Origin: Streptomyces sparsogenes
GTDB lineage: Bacteria; Actinomycetota; Actinomycetes; Streptomycetales; Streptomycetaceae
Length of the DNA: 50,261 nucleotides
Assembly (NCBI RefSeq): GCF_001704635.1
Contig: NZ_MAXF01000180.1
Coordinates: 1 to 50,261, forward strand
Direction of reading: 5' to 3'
The notes beneath the pieces are model-generated. The model had not been told where the DNA came from. It worked only from the letters and a program-made list of their open reading frames with translations, and made no database searches. The translations under genes were made by a program, and so were the position numbers. Positions within the stretch are counted from its first letter, which is position 1, and every line of letters begins with the position of its first letter. Below are positions 17,930 to 26,456 of this stretch, in pieces.

Positions 17930-18490
17930 TCAGGCCTGGGAGGCCCCGGCCGTGATGCCGCGCAGGCGGTCGCGGATCACCCGGACCGCGGCCTCGGCGT
18001 CGTCCACCGTGACGGTGAAGATCCGGCCGTCGCCGAGCCGGACCACCAGGCCCTCGCCGCGGCGCACGATCACCGCGGTGCCCTTCTCCGGGCGCCAGCG
18101 GTAGCCCCAGCCGCCCCACTGGCGTGGGGTGACCCGGGGGGCGAAGTCCGCGTGGACCACGTCGTTGAGGGGGATGCGGCGCCGGGGCAGGCCCATGTGG
18201 CCGCAGCGCACCTCCAGGGCCTCCTCGTCGACCCGCACGGCCACGTGCACGAAGGCCAGGGTGCCGAAGAGCATCAGCAGGCCGGCCGCGAGGCAGCCGA
18301 TCACGGACATCAGGAGCGGGGCCAGGCCCGAGGTCCAGGGAGAGTCGACGGCCAGGTCGATCCCGAGCGCCACGCAGGCGGCGCCCCCCGCGGCCAGCAG
18401 CCACTGGGCGCGATTGTGCGCGCGCCCGGTCCAGACCGCGGGTGGCCGATCGGCCGCGGCCCGCTCGTCGCCCTCACGGTGGTGCCTCAT
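17930..18490 (-). CDS. Small membrane protein with C-terminal PH-like domain
   Basis: A 186-residue protein with a short charged N-terminus, two predicted membrane helices (about residues 30-85) and a C-terminal cytoplasmic domain. That domain (VAVRVDEEALEVRCGHMGLPRRRIPLNDVV through VVRLGDGRIFTVTVDDAEAA) has the strand pattern of bacterial PH-like proteins found across actinomycetes. Function is unknown. The ATG was chosen; a GTG 18 bases upstream is an alternative without a better binding site. It follows the MurI-like gene on the same strand at a 74-bp distance and ends at a strong terminator. Confidence 0.7.
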   Translation of the reverse strand: MRHHREGDERAAADRPPAVWTGRAHNRAQWLLAAGGAACVALGIDLAVDSPWTSGLAPLLMSVIGCLAAGLLMLFGTLAFVHVAVRVDEEALEVRCGHMGLPRRRIPLNDVVHADFAPRVTPRQWGGWGYRWRPEKGTAVIVRRGEGLVVRLGDGRIFTVTVDDAEAAVRVIRDRLRGITAGASQA

Positions 18491-18564
18491 AGCTGGCAGC
18501 GTACCCACGTTCCGCTACCCCGGCAGGGGACTGCGAGGGTTCGGTCGCCCCTTGCCGGGCCGGG

Positions 18565-19362
18565 TCAGCCGCGGGCCAGGGGTTCGCGCGCCAGCAGACG
18601 GCCTTCGGTGTAGGCGAGGGCGACGTCCGGGAGGGCGGCCTCGCGGCCGCTGAGGATCACGGTGAGCCGTCCCTCGGGGAGGGGCGCCGGGGCCGGGGAG
18701 GCGGGGGTGGCGCCGATCCGGCGCAGGGCCTGGGCGGCGACGGCCCCGGCGGAGCCGTGGAGGGCGATCGGCGGGGCGCCGGCCGGCTGGACGGCGGACC
18801 GGATCCGGTCGGCGACCAGCTCGTAGTGGGTGCAGCCCAGGACCAGGGCCCGGATGTCGCGGGGGGTGCGGGCCGCGGCGTCGGCCACGGCGGCGTCGAT
18901 CGCCGCCGAGTCGGCCCACTGGACGGCCTCGGCGAGCCCCGGGCAGGCCACCTCGGTCACCTGGACCCCGTCGGCGAAGTCGCGGATGAGTCGGCGCTGG
19001 TAGGGGCTGCCCGTGGTGGCGGGGGTGGCCCAGATCGCGACGGGTCCGCCACCGGCCGCCGCGGGCTTGATCGCCGGTACGGTCCCGATGACCGGCAGCC
19101 CCGGCTCGAACTCGGCCCGCAGGGCGGGCAGGGCGTGCACGGAGGCGGTGTTGCAGGCGATGATCACGGCGTCGGGGCGGTGCGCGGCGGCGGCGCGGAC
19201 GCAGGCCAGCGCGCGCTGGGTGACGTCTTCGGGGGTGCGGGGGCCCCAGGGCATGCTCTCCGGGTCGGAGGAGAGCACGAGATCGGCGTCCGGCCGGAGC
19301 CGGTGCACCGCGGCCGCTGCCGGGAGCAGGCCGATTCCGGAGTCCATGAGCGCGATCTTCAC
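18565..19362 (-). CDS. Glutamate racemase-like protein (Asp/Glu racemase superfamily)
   Basis: A 265-residue cofactor-independent amino-acid racemase-like protein. The MurI motifs are present: DSGIG near the start (Asp7-Ser8), catalytic Cys70 in IACNTAS and Cys177 in GCTHYE. Streptomycetes also have a canonical MurI, which supplies D-glutamate for peptidoglycan; this second protein differs at the substrate loop (SSDPESMPWGPR instead of DTARVPYG), so it may act on another amino acid or be a divergent copy. The ATG start is close to the divergent glycosyltransferase gene and the gap between them (25 bp) must hold both promoters or leaderless starts. Confidence 0.8.
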   Translation of the reverse strand: MKIALMDSGIGLLPAAAAVHRLRPDADLVLSSDPESMPWGPRTPEDVTQRALACVRAAAAHRPDAVIIACNTASVHALPALRAEFEPGLPVIGTVPAIKPAAAGGGPVAIWATPATTGSPYQRRLIRDFADGVQVTEVACPGLAEAVQWADSAAIDAAVADAAARTPRDIRALVLGCTHYELVADRIRSAVQPAGAPPIALHGSAGAVAAQALRRIGATPASPAPAPLPEGRLTVILSGREAALPDVALAYTEGRLLAREPLARG

Positions 19363-19387
19363 CCGGTCACTTTAATGGATCGGTCCG

Positions 19388-20668
19388 ATGCTCCCTGCGA
19401 CCGGGCCCCCGTTCGGGCAGACTGCCACGGTGGACGCGCTGATGTGGACGGCCGTGGGATCCCTTGCCGCGTGGGTGTGGCTGCTGCTGGGCCAGGGCTT
19501 CTTCTGGCGTACGGACGTACGGCTGCCCCGCGGCGACGCGCCCGGCCCCGGCGGCGCCCCCGCCGGTTCCGGCGACGCGGCCGGGACCGCCGGGGGCGCC
19601 CCCGGGGGCGAGGAGTACTGGCCGTCGGTCGCCGTCGTCGTGCCGGCCCGGGACGAGGCCGCAGTCCTCCCGATGAGCCTGCCGTCGTTGCTGGCGCAGG
19701 ACTATCCGGGGCCGGTGGAGATCTTCCTCGTGGACGACGGCAGCACGGACGGCACGGGCAAGCTGGCGCGTGCCCTGGCCGAGGAACACGGCGGGCCGCC
19801 GCTGACCGTGGACTCGCCCGGTGAGCCGCCGCCGGGCTGGACGGGCAAGCTGTGGGCGGTGCGCCATGGCATGACGCTCGCCGCGGCCCGCCCGGACACG
19901 GAGTATCTGCTGCTGACCGACGCGGACATCGCGCATGAGCCGGACTCCCTGCGCGAATTGGTGCGGGCGGCGCGCGGCTCCGGGCTGGATGTGGTGTCGC
20001 AGATGGCGCGGCTGCGGGTGGTGACGGTGTGGGAGCGGCTGATCGTGCCCGCGTTCGTGTACTTCTTCGCGCAGCTGTATCCGTTCCGGTGGGTCAACCG
20101 GGCGGGGGCGCGGACGGCGGCGGCCGCGGGTGGGTGTGTGCTGCTGCGGCGGGAGGCGGCCGAGCGCGCCCGGGTGCCCGAGGCGATCCGGCACGCGGTC
20201 ATCGACGACGTGGCGCTGGCCCGGGCGGTGAAGCGGAGCGGCGGGCGGATCTGGCTGGGGCTGGCGGACCGGGTGGACAGCGTGCGGCCGTATCCGCGGC
20301 TGGGTGAGCTGTGGCGGATGGTGTCGCGCAGCGCCTATGCGCAGCTGCGGCACCATCCGCTGCTGCTGGTGGCCACGGTGGCGGGGCTGGCGCTGGTGTA
20401 CCTGGTGCCCCCGGCGGCGCTGTGCGCGGGGCTGGTCGAGGGCCGCCCGGGGCTGTGGGCGGCGGGCGGCGGCGCGTGGGCGCTGATGGCCGCGACGTAC
20501 GTCCCGATGCTGCGCTACTACCGGCAGACGCTGTGGCTGGCCCCGCTGCTGCCGGTCACGGCGCTGCTCTATCTGCTGATGACCGTGGATTCGGCGGTGC
20601 GGCACTATCAGGGGCGCGGCGCGGCGTGGAAGGGGCGTACGTACGCCCGCCCCGGCGCCGCGCCCTGA
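19388..20668 (+). CDS. Membrane-bound family 2 glycosyltransferase (HpnB-like)
   Basis: A 426-residue inverting glycosyltransferase. One N-terminal membrane helix (WTAVGSLAAWVWLLLG) is followed by a Gly/Pro-rich linker and a GT-A domain with VVVPARDEAAVLP, LVDDGSTDGT, LTDADIAHEPD (metal-binding DxD) and VIDDVALARAVKRSG (catalytic region). Three or four C-terminal helices follow. The pattern WTGKLWAVRHG and the layout resemble the hopanoid-associated HpnB group, although no hopanoid gene is near. The start is uncertain: ATG 19388 lies only 25 bp from the divergent gene, and GTG 19430 is an alternative that keeps the whole first helix. Confidence 0.8.
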   Translation: MLPATGPPFGQTATVDALMWTAVGSLAAWVWLLLGQGFFWRTDVRLPRGDAPGPGGAPAGSGDAAGTAGGAPGGEEYWPSVAVVVPARDEAAVLPMSLPSLLAQDYPGPVEIFLVDDGSTDGTGKLARALAEEHGGPPLTVDSPGEPPPGWTGKLWAVRHGMTLAAARPDTEYLLLTDADIAHEPDSLRELVRAARGSGLDVVSQMARLRVVTVWERLIVPAFVYFFAQLYPFRWVNRAGARTAAAAGGCVLLRREAAERARVPEAIRHAVIDDVALARAVKRSGGRIWLGLADRVDSVRPYPRLGELWRMVSRSAYAQLRHHPLLLVATVAGLALVYLVPPAALCAGLVEGRPGLWAAGGGAWALMAATYVPMLRYYRQTLWLAPLLPVTALLYLLMTVDSAVRHYQGRGAAWKGRTYARPGAAP

Positions 20669-20677
20669 CGGGGCGTC

Positions 20678-21997
20678 TCACTTGCGGCCGGGTGTCCAGT
20701 TCATGCCCCAGCCGTACGCGTGGTCGAGGGTGCGCTGCGGGCTGACGCCGCGCTCGGGCACCAGGTAGCGGGCTTCGCGCTGGACCACGAGGTCTCCTCC
20801 GGTGTTGGTGATCAGCGCGAGGGCGCAGACCGGGGAGGGGACGGTGCACTCGTCGAGCGAGAAGTCGATGGGCGCGCCGTGCTGCGGCTGCAGGGTCACC
20901 GTGGCGTCGAGGTTGGCGAAGCTGCGGGCGCCCTCGTAGATGGTGACGAAGACCAGGATGCGGCGGAACGCGTCCTTGTGGTCGAGGTTGATGGTGAGGT
21001 TCTCGCCGGACGTCCGGGCGCCGGTGCGGTCGTCCGCGTCGAGGTGGATGAACGGCGGCTGGTGCAGCGAGCCGAAGGTGTTGCCGAGCGCCTGGACCAC
21101 GCCCTTGCTGCCGTCGGCGAGTTCGAACAGCGCGCCCAGGTCGAGGTCGAGGTCTCCGTGCATGGCGATGGCCTTGCCGAGCTTGTGGCCCCAGCCCTTG
21201 AACTGTTTGCGCACCTGCCAGTTGAGGTTCACCCGCATGGCACCGGAGGTGCCACCCTGCTTGGCGAGCGAGACGGAGGGGGCCCCCTTGGTCAGGGTGA
21301 CCTTGGACAGGCTGACCGGGGCGGGAGCGGCGCCGGGGGGCGTGTGCGCGGGGGCCGGGGGTGCGGTGGCCGGGGGCGGCGGGAGCGGCACGGCGGCTCC
21401 GGCGGGCGGCGGGGGCGGGAGCGGCACGGAGTGCGGTACGGGCGGGGCTGCCGGGGCGGCGGAGGTGTGCTGGGGCTCGTCGACGCTGATGCCGAAGTCC
21501 GTGGCGAGGCCCGCGAGTCCGCTGCTGTAGCCCTGGCCGACGGCGCGGAATTTCCACGCGCCCTGCCTGCGGTAGAGCTCGCCGAGCACGAACGCGGTCT
21601 CGACGGTGGCGTCCTCGCTGTCGAACCGGGCGATCTCCGCGCCGCCCGAGGCGTCCAGCACCCGGATGCACAGGCCCGGGACCTGGCCGAAGCCGCCGCC
21701 GTCCGCCGAGGCGGCGAGCACCACGGTCTCGATGGCGGGCTCGACCCGGGCGAGGTCCACCGCAAGGGTGTCGGTCACGGTGTCACCGGCGGTCCGCTTG
21801 CCTTCGTGGCGCACGGCGCCCGAGGAGTGCGCCGGTTGGTTGTAGAAGACGAAGTCCGCGTCGGAGCGGACCTTTCCGGATGCCAGCAGCAGCGCCGAGG
21901 CGTCGACGTCCGGCACCCCCGGGCCGGTGCGCCAGCCCAGTTCGACCCGCACCGCCGACGCCGGAACCGGAACGTTGCTGCCTTTGCGCATCGCCAT
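20678..21997 (-). CDS. TerD-family protein with two TerD domains
   Basis: A 439-residue protein. TerD domain 1 is residues about 1-175 (VRVELGWRTG, SDADFVFYNQPAHSSGAVRHEG, GELYRRQGAWKFRAVGQGY). A Pro/Ala-rich linker of about 60 residues with runs of PPPPP follows. A C-terminal TerD-like domain covers about 240-439, with LGALFELADGSKGVVQALG and VTIYEGARSFANL. TerD proteins bind calcium and belong to tellurite, stress and membrane-associated signalling systems; streptomycetes have many. The Asp-rich calcium loop in domain 2 looks partial. It starts MAMRKGSNVP. It is divergent from the DUF6643 gene. Confidence 0.9.
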   Translation of the reverse strand: MAMRKGSNVPVPASAVRVELGWRTGPGVPDVDASALLLASGKVRSDADFVFYNQPAHSSGAVRHEGKRTAGDTVTDTLAVDLARVEPAIETVVLAASADGGGFGQVPGLCIRVLDASGGAEIARFDSEDATVETAFVLGELYRRQGAWKFRAVGQGYSSGLAGLATDFGISVDEPQHTSAAPAAPPVPHSVPLPPPPPAGAAVPLPPPPATAPPAPAHTPPGAAPAPVSLSKVTLTKGAPSVSLAKQGGTSGAMRVNLNWQVRKQFKGWGHKLGKAIAMHGDLDLDLGALFELADGSKGVVQALGNTFGSLHQPPFIHLDADDRTGARTSGENLTINLDHKDAFRRILVFVTIYEGARSFANLDATVTLQPQHGAPIDFSLDECTVPSPVCALALITNTGGDLVVQREARYLVPERGVSPQRTLDHAYGWGMNWTPGRK

Positions 21998-22167
21998 GCT
22001 GTCCCCCTGCCTTTCTGTTCATCGGACCCCCGGGGTGGCACCCGGCAGAAGACGATCCTGCCTGAGGTTCCGTCCGCTCAGCGGATCGCACCCCGGTAAC
22101 CCCTGGGAAACGTGCTCTCTACAGGATCTCAACGTACCCTGGCGACCGTTTTTCCCGGGTTCGCTCG

Positions 22168-22228
22168 GATTGGGGAACCCCGACCGCTCCCAGCCGGTGA
22201 AACAACTCTCTTACCGGACTCCCCAATC
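22168..22228. repeat. Inverted repeat in the TerD/DUF6643 intergenic region
   Basis: GATTGGGGA at 22168-22176 is repeated in inverted orientation at 22220-22228. It lies upstream of the DUF6643 start and may be a regulator site or a structural element; no function can be assigned. Confidence 0.4.
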
Positions 22229-22256
22229 GGCACATCGTGGGCTTAACTTATGGACT

Positions 22257-22766
22257 ATGACCTCCCCCCGCGGTAGCTACGGCAGCGGCTACTACTCCTC
22301 GTCGTCCTTCGCGGACACCCCCATCTACGACAGTCTCGTCGCCGAGCGGGGGACACCGCAGATCGCGCCCATCCGGGTGGCCCCGCCGTTTGACACCGGC
22401 AGCCATCTCCCGGCGCTGCCCTCCGCGCTGCCGGCCCTGCCGGCCGCGCCCTCCCCGTCGCCCTCCTCGTATCCGCCCGCGCAGGGGTACCAGGCGGGTG
22501 GGGGACAGCCGCAGCCCGGCGGGCTGCAGCAGGCGCCCTCGCCGTACATCCCGCCGCAGTCGACGGGCCCGCGCGGCTACCCGGGGGCGCAGCAGCCCCC
22601 GCAGCAGCAGCGTCCGGCGGCGCCCGCCGGGTACGAGGCGATGCGGCCGGCCATGCCGCGCCCCGTCGCGCCCCGTCCGGCCGCCCCCGCGCCGTCGCCG
22701 TACGAGGACCCGTACGGCCGTCAGCAGTACCAGGGGCGGCCGCAGCAGCCGGGGGGCGGCTACTGA
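22257..22766 (+). CDS. DUF6643-type proline-rich protein
   Basis: A 169-residue Streptomyces-specific protein. The N-terminus MTSPRGSYGSGYYSSSS followed by PIYDSLVAERGTPQIAPIRV is the conserved part. The rest is Pro-, Gln- and Gly-rich low-complexity sequence ending PQQPGGGY. No signal peptide or membrane helix is visible. Function is unknown. The ATG has no clear Shine-Dalgarno sequence. The upstream region is unusually AT-containing for this genome (a promoter region). The GC-rich repetitive C-terminus makes this a likely intrinsically disordered protein. Confidence 0.8.
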   Translation: MTSPRGSYGSGYYSSSSFADTPIYDSLVAERGTPQIAPIRVAPPFDTGSHLPALPSALPALPAAPSPSPSSYPPAQGYQAGGGQPQPGGLQQAPSPYIPPQSTGPRGYPGAQQPPQQQRPAAPAGYEAMRPAMPRPVAPRPAAPAPSPYEDPYGRQQYQGRPQQPGGGY

Positions 22767-22914
22767 GCCTCCCGGCGCGTGTGGCGGGGCTTCCCGGCCT
22801 GACGGTGCCCGGCTCCCGCGGGAGCCGGAGCCGCGGTCGGTGTGACGGCGTCGGTGTCACGGTGTCATGTCGCGTGGGGATGGTGTTGTCGGAGGCCGCT
22901 GGCAGGATGGCCCC

Positions 22915-23784
22915 ATGGTCATTCCAGCGCTGAGCGCCATCCACGTGTACCCGGTCAAGTCGGCCTCGGGGGTCGCCGCCCGCGAGGCGGTCGTCGAGCC
23001 GTGGGGGCTCGTCGGCGACCGGAGGTGGATGGTCGTCGAGGCCACCGGCGGGCGGTATGTGACGCAGCGCCAGCAGGCGAGCCTGGCCCTGGTTTCCGCC
23101 GAGCCGCTGCCTGGTGGGGGCCTCCGGCTCGGCGCGCCCGGACGTGAGCCGCTGACCGTCCCGGCCCCGCCCGGGCCGGGGGACGACGCGGGGGCGCTGT
23201 CGACCGTGTGGCTGCACCGGGAGGCGGTCGAGGTGGTCTCGGCCGGCGCCGCGGCCGACGCGTGGTTCAGCGGCTTCCTGGGCTCCGCGGTCCGCCTGGT
23301 CCATCTGGACGACCCTGCGCTCCGCCGGCCGCTGAACGCGGAGTACGCACGCGGGGGCGAGACCGTGAGCCTCGCCGACGAGTTCCCGCTGCTGCTCACC
23401 ACGACCGCGTCGCTGGACGCGCTCAACTCGCTCATCGCCCAAGGGGATCACCCGGACGAGGGGCCGCTGCCGATGAACCGCTTCCGGCCGAATGTCGTCG
23501 TGGAGGGCACGGCGCCCTGGGCCGAGGACGACTGGCGGCGGATACGGATCGGCGAGGTCGTCTTCCGGGTCACCAAGCCCTGTGCCCGGTGCGTGATCAC
23601 CACCACCGATCAGGAGACCGCCGAGCGCGGCAAGGAGCCGCTGCGCACGCTGGCCCGCCACCGGCGCGCCGGCGATCAGCTGCTCTTCGGCCAGAACCTG
23701 GTCCCGGAGCTCTCCGGGGCGTCCCGGGAAGCGGGCCCGGGGGCCAGGCTGCGCGTCGGCGATCCGGTGGAGATCCTCGACTAG
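22915..23784 (+). CDS. MOSC-domain (molybdenum cofactor sulfurase-type) protein
   Basis: A 289-residue protein with an N-terminal MOSC beta-barrel domain (SAIHVYPVKSASGVAAREAVVEP, GDRRWMVVEATG, TQRQQASLALV) and a C-terminal MOSC domain (MNRFRPNVVVEG, KPCARCVITTTDQETAERG), whose Cys residue is the presumed sulfur carrier. Related proteins such as YcbX and mARC act in molybdenum-enzyme detoxification of N-hydroxylated bases or in cofactor sulfuration. Its redox partner cannot be identified here. The start ATG follows a GGCAGG-like site. It is monocistronic by appearance; a hairpin about 150 bp downstream may terminate it. Confidence 0.9.
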   Translation: MVIPALSAIHVYPVKSASGVAAREAVVEPWGLVGDRRWMVVEATGGRYVTQRQQASLALVSAEPLPGGGLRLGAPGREPLTVPAPPGPGDDAGALSTVWLHREAVEVVSAGAAADAWFSGFLGSAVRLVHLDDPALRRPLNAEYARGGETVSLADEFPLLLTTTASLDALNSLIAQGDHPDEGPLPMNRFRPNVVVEGTAPWAEDDWRRIRIGEVVFRVTKPCARCVITTTDQETAERGKEPLRTLARHRRAGDQLLFGQNLVPELSGASREAGPGARLRVGDPVEILD

Positions 23785-24124
23785 GGGTGGAATCAGGGCC
23801 GTTCGGCCCTTTCCGGCGCGTGGTCGGCAGGCCGATGCTGATCAGCGGCACCTGGGACCATCCTCACCACAGGGGCACGCCGGGCTCTCACTCCACTGCG
23901 GTGACGAGCACCTCGGACGGGCGGCCCCTGTGTGGCGTGGGGCGCGAGACCGGAAGGGGAGTCCGGCCCGCGCCCCACGCGATGTCACCCCGGTGCCCGC
24001 TCCCCCGCGCCGTGCGCCGCCCGGGCGTCCACCGGCCCGGGCGTTCACTCCCCCGCCGCCCGCTCCCCCGCCGTCTGCTGCCTCGCCGTCCGCCGGCCCG
24101 CGTTCACTCGCCGGGCCCGGCTGG
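23785..24124. other. 340-bp non-coding gap
   Basis: No gene is supported here; the reading frames are shadow frames rich in Arg and Pro. The right part (about 24030-24120) is C-rich, with two near copies of CCGGCCCG and GCGTTCACTC, which looks like degenerate short repeats. A hairpin at 23935-23980 is described separately. Confidence 0.5.
23935..23980. terminator. Strong hairpin downstream of the MOSC gene
   Basis: GCGTGGGGCGCG at 23935-23946 pairs perfectly with CGCGCCCCACGC at 23969-23980, with a 22-base loop that can form a small inner stem. It lies between convergent genes, 150 bp after the MOSC stop and 144 bp after the response-regulator stop. Confidence 0.6.
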
Positions 24125-24841
24125 TCACCCGCCGGTGCGGCGGCCCCTGATGCGCTCGGCGATGACCGCGGCCCGGACGCGCCGTCCCACGCCCAGCTTG
24201 GACAGGATCGCCGAGACGCGGTTCTCGACCGTCTTCTCGGCGAGGAACAGCCGCTCGGCGATCTGGCGGTTGGTCAGCCCTTCGCCGATGAGTTCCAGGA
24301 TCTCCCGCTCGCGCGGCGACAGCCGCTCCAGCTCCACCGGCCCGCTGGGCCGCGGTCCGCGCAGCCGGGCCATCACGCGCGCGGTCGCGCCCGGGTCCAG
24401 CAGGGAGCCGCCGCCGGCCACCGTGCGTACGGCCGAGACCAGGGCGGAGCCGTTGATCTGCTTGAGCACATAGCCGGCCGCGCCCGCCATGACGGCGTCG
24501 AGGAGCGCCTCGTCGTCGTCGAAGGAGGTGAGCATCAGGCAGGCCAGCCGCGGCAGCCGGGCCCGCAGCGCGCGGCACGCCTCGATGCCCTCGTGGTCAC
24601 CGCCGTCGTCCGAGGAGCCGAGCCGCGCGTCGAGCACCGCGACCCTGGGCCGGACGGCGGGGGCGCGGGCGATGGCCTCGCGCGCGTCGGCCGCCTCGCC
24701 CACCACGCACAGGTCGGGCTCCGCGTCGAGCAGGTCGCGCAGGCCGCGGCGCACCACCTCGTGGTCGTCGAGCAGGAAGACCCCGATGCGTTCCGCCGGC
24801 CCCGCGGGCTCGGCTGCCTGCGCCACTGGCTCTCCCTCCAT
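24125..24841 (-). CDS. NarL/DevR-type (LuxR) response regulator
   Basis: A 238-residue two-component response regulator. The receiver domain has the acidic pair Asp25-Asp26, phospho-acceptor Asp71 (VLDARLG), Thr105 (LMLTSFDDD) and Lys127 (VLKQI). The C-terminal LuxR-type helix-turn-helix covers about residues 170-235 (LSPREREILELIGEGLTNRQIAERLFLAEKTVENRVSAILSKLG). The receiver has an insertion, GSSDDGGDHEG, after the phosphorylation site. The layout is like DevR/DosR dormancy regulators, but no histidine kinase is next to it. The universal stress and Rv1733c-like genes within 7 kb are the kind of target DosR controls in mycobacteria. The ATG start lies 13 bp from no other gene; no binding site decides it. 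Confidence 0.85.
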   Translation of the reverse strand: MEGEPVAQAAEPAGPAERIGVFLLDDHEVVRRGLRDLLDAEPDLCVVGEAADAREAIARAPAVRPRVAVLDARLGSSDDGGDHEGIEACRALRARLPRLACLMLTSFDDDEALLDAVMAGAAGYVLKQINGSALVSAVRTVAGGGSLLDPGATARVMARLRGPRPSGPVELERLSPREREILELIGEGLTNRQIAERLFLAEKTVENRVSAILSKLGVGRRVRAAVIAERIRGRRTGG

Positions 24842-24928
24842 GGCGCGCGGGGCGCGCCGGTCGTGATCCGCCGCCCAGCTTCGCGCCCCGGCGCCGCGCG
24901 GGGTAAGGGGCCGTTCGGCCCTCAGGAG

Positions 24929-25048
24929 GTCTTCAGGCCGTGTTCCAGGCCGTCCTCAGGCCGCGCTGCCGCGTTCAGACGTCTTCAGGCCGTCCTCAGG
25001 CCGCATGAGGCGTCTTCAAGCCGTCCGTCCTCCAGCCTCAAGCCGTCT
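24929..25048. repeat. Degenerate short direct repeats between response regulator and TlpA-like gene
   Basis: A perfect 19-bp direct repeat (CAGGCCGTCCTCAGGCCGC) occurs at 24946-24964 and 24986-25004, 40 bp apart. It is flanked by further variants of GTCTTCAGGCCG at 24929, 24981 and 25012. The array runs into the last codons of the TlpA-like gene (stop at 25038). It resembles slipped-strand expansion, not a CRISPR array. Confidence 0.7.
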
Positions 25049-25628
25049 TCTTCTCCGCGACGAGGGGCCGCAGGACCGCGCGCAGGTCCCGCTCGCTCAG
25101 CGGGGCCAGGGCGCGGGCGGCCAGCCGTCCGCTGCGGTCGAGGAAGACCGTCGAGGGGATGGCCTGCGGGTTGACGCTGCCCCGGGGGAACCTGAGCACG
25201 ATCCGGCCCATCTGGTCGTAGAGGCTGGGGTACGGGACGCCGTACTCCTCCTCGAACCTGCGGGCCGCCTCCCGGCTCGGGTCCCGGGTGTTGATCCCGA
25301 CGAACCGTACGCCCTCGGCCTCGGTGTCCTTCGCCACCTTCACCAGATTGGGCGCCTCGGCCCGGCACGGCCCGCAGTTGGAGCCCCAGATGTTGACCAC
25401 GAGGACCTTGCCCTTGTAGTCGGCGAGGTCCAGGGGCTTGCCCTCGAGGGTGGTGCCGGAGATGCCCCGCAGGGGCTCGCGCTCGGCCGGGGAGAACCTG
25501 CTGATCACTTCGTTGCCACCGCCGGACTTGGAGGTGTCATCGAAGCCCGCCTCCGTCCCGCAGGCCGACAGGAGGAGCGCGGCGGCCAGCGCGGCGGCCG
25601 CCCCGGAGGAGACATGACGGGTGTTCAT
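25038..25628 (-). CDS. TlpA-like thioredoxin-fold lipoprotein
   Basis: A 196-residue exported lipoprotein. The signal peptide ends in the lipobox LLSAC (Cys23). The thioredoxin-like domain carries the CxxC motif WGSNCGPC (Cys85 and Cys88), then FVGINTRDPSREAARRFEEEYGVPYPSLYD and a cis-proline near AIPSTVFLD. TlpA/ResA proteins reduce disulfides outside the membrane, often for cytochrome c or oxidase assembly. The ATG is at MNTRHVSSG; the upstream frame is not needed. The C-terminal few codons overlap the repeat region downstream. No ccdA or ccs gene is next to it, so its partner is unknown. Confidence 0.9.
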   Translation of the reverse strand: MNTRHVSSGAAAALAAALLLSACGTEAGFDDTSKSGGGNEVISRFSPAEREPLRGISGTTLEGKPLDLADYKGKVLVVNIWGSNCGPCRAEAPNLVKVAKDTEAEGVRFVGINTRDPSREAARRFEEEYGVPYPSLYDQMGRIVLRFPRGSVNPQAIPSTVFLDRSGRLAARALAPLSERDLRAVLRPLVAEKKTA

Positions 25629-25719
25629 GTGATCAGCTTCGCAGGTCGCACGGGCGCCGGGACGGCCGGGCCCGCGGTACGCCACGGTCCGCCGCGGTCC
25701 GCGCCGGCCCGGGTGCCGG

Positions 25720-26169
25720 TCAGGGCGATATGCCGCCGGCGTACGGCCCGTACAGGTCGAGCAGCCGGGTGCGGGCGGCCTGGAGCCGGCGTCCGATCAC
25801 CTGGGCGCAGGCGAGGGCGAGCGCGTATCCGAGCTCGGTGTCCTCGTCGCACAGCCGGCGCACCGCCTCGGCGTTGAATTCATGGGCGCGCACCGGGCTG
25901 AGCGCCTCAGCGCCCAGGTGCCAGGTGTCCGGCGGGAAGAGCCAGGACCACCCGATCAGCTCACCGGGGCCGAGCGTATCGATCACGGCGGCGCGCCGGC
26001 CGGGAACGTGCAGATCGAGGGTGACCGCGCCGGTGCGGATGATCCAGAAGCGGTCGGCCTTGCGGCCCTCCTCGAAGATGCGGGCGCCGGAGGGGAAGGA
26101 CACCTCGCGGGCGAGCGTCATCAGCCGTTCGCGGTGTTCCGCCTTCAGTGAGCCGATAAGTCCCATCAT
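25720..26169 (-). CDS. Cyclic-nucleotide-binding (Crp-like) domain protein lacking a DNA-binding domain
   Basis: A 149-residue protein that is essentially one cNMP-binding beta barrel (FPSGARIFEEGRKADRFWIIRTGAVTLDLHVPG, LGPGELIGWSWLFPPDT) and the following C-helix (ALALACAQVIGRRLQAARTRLLDLYG). It stops where a Crp/Fnr protein would begin its winged helix. The phosphate-binding cassette lacks the usual Arg-x-Ala. It is therefore unlikely to bind DNA alone and may sense a ligand for a partner. It is divergent from phosphoketolase, which it could influence. Start: the first of two adjacent ATGs, behind GAGG. The promoter of both genes must lie in the 287-bp gap. Confidence 0.75.
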   Translation of the reverse strand: MMGLIGSLKAEHRERLMTLAREVSFPSGARIFEEGRKADRFWIIRTGAVTLDLHVPGRRAAVIDTLGPGELIGWSWLFPPDTWHLGAEALSPVRAHEFNAEAVRRLCDEDTELGYALALACAQVIGRRLQAARTRLLDLYGPYAGGISP

Positions 26170-26456
26170 GACCTCACTGTGCCGTCTTCCGCTCCGCCAC
26201 GCCCTTCGGAGCGGACCGTGTGGGCGGGCCGCCGGGCGGCGGTGCCCCTCGTATGGCATGGTCGTCCCAGGGGCCCGCCCATGGCTACGGGCCGAACAGC
26301 CCGGGCGAGGGTACCGGGTGGCCCCTCACGGTGTCCGGGCGGCGGCCCGAGAGTGGAGCCGGAGCGGCTTCCGGCCGATCTCCGGGGCGGCTGTGTGTCC
26401 GGGCGCCCGGAGGGAAGCCGCTCCCTGGAGGCCGCCCGCGCTCACGGAGGCACGTC

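Noticed and set aside
24929..25048. Repeat array considered as CRISPR.
   Set aside because: Repeats differ in length and overlap a coding end; spacers and cas genes are absent.
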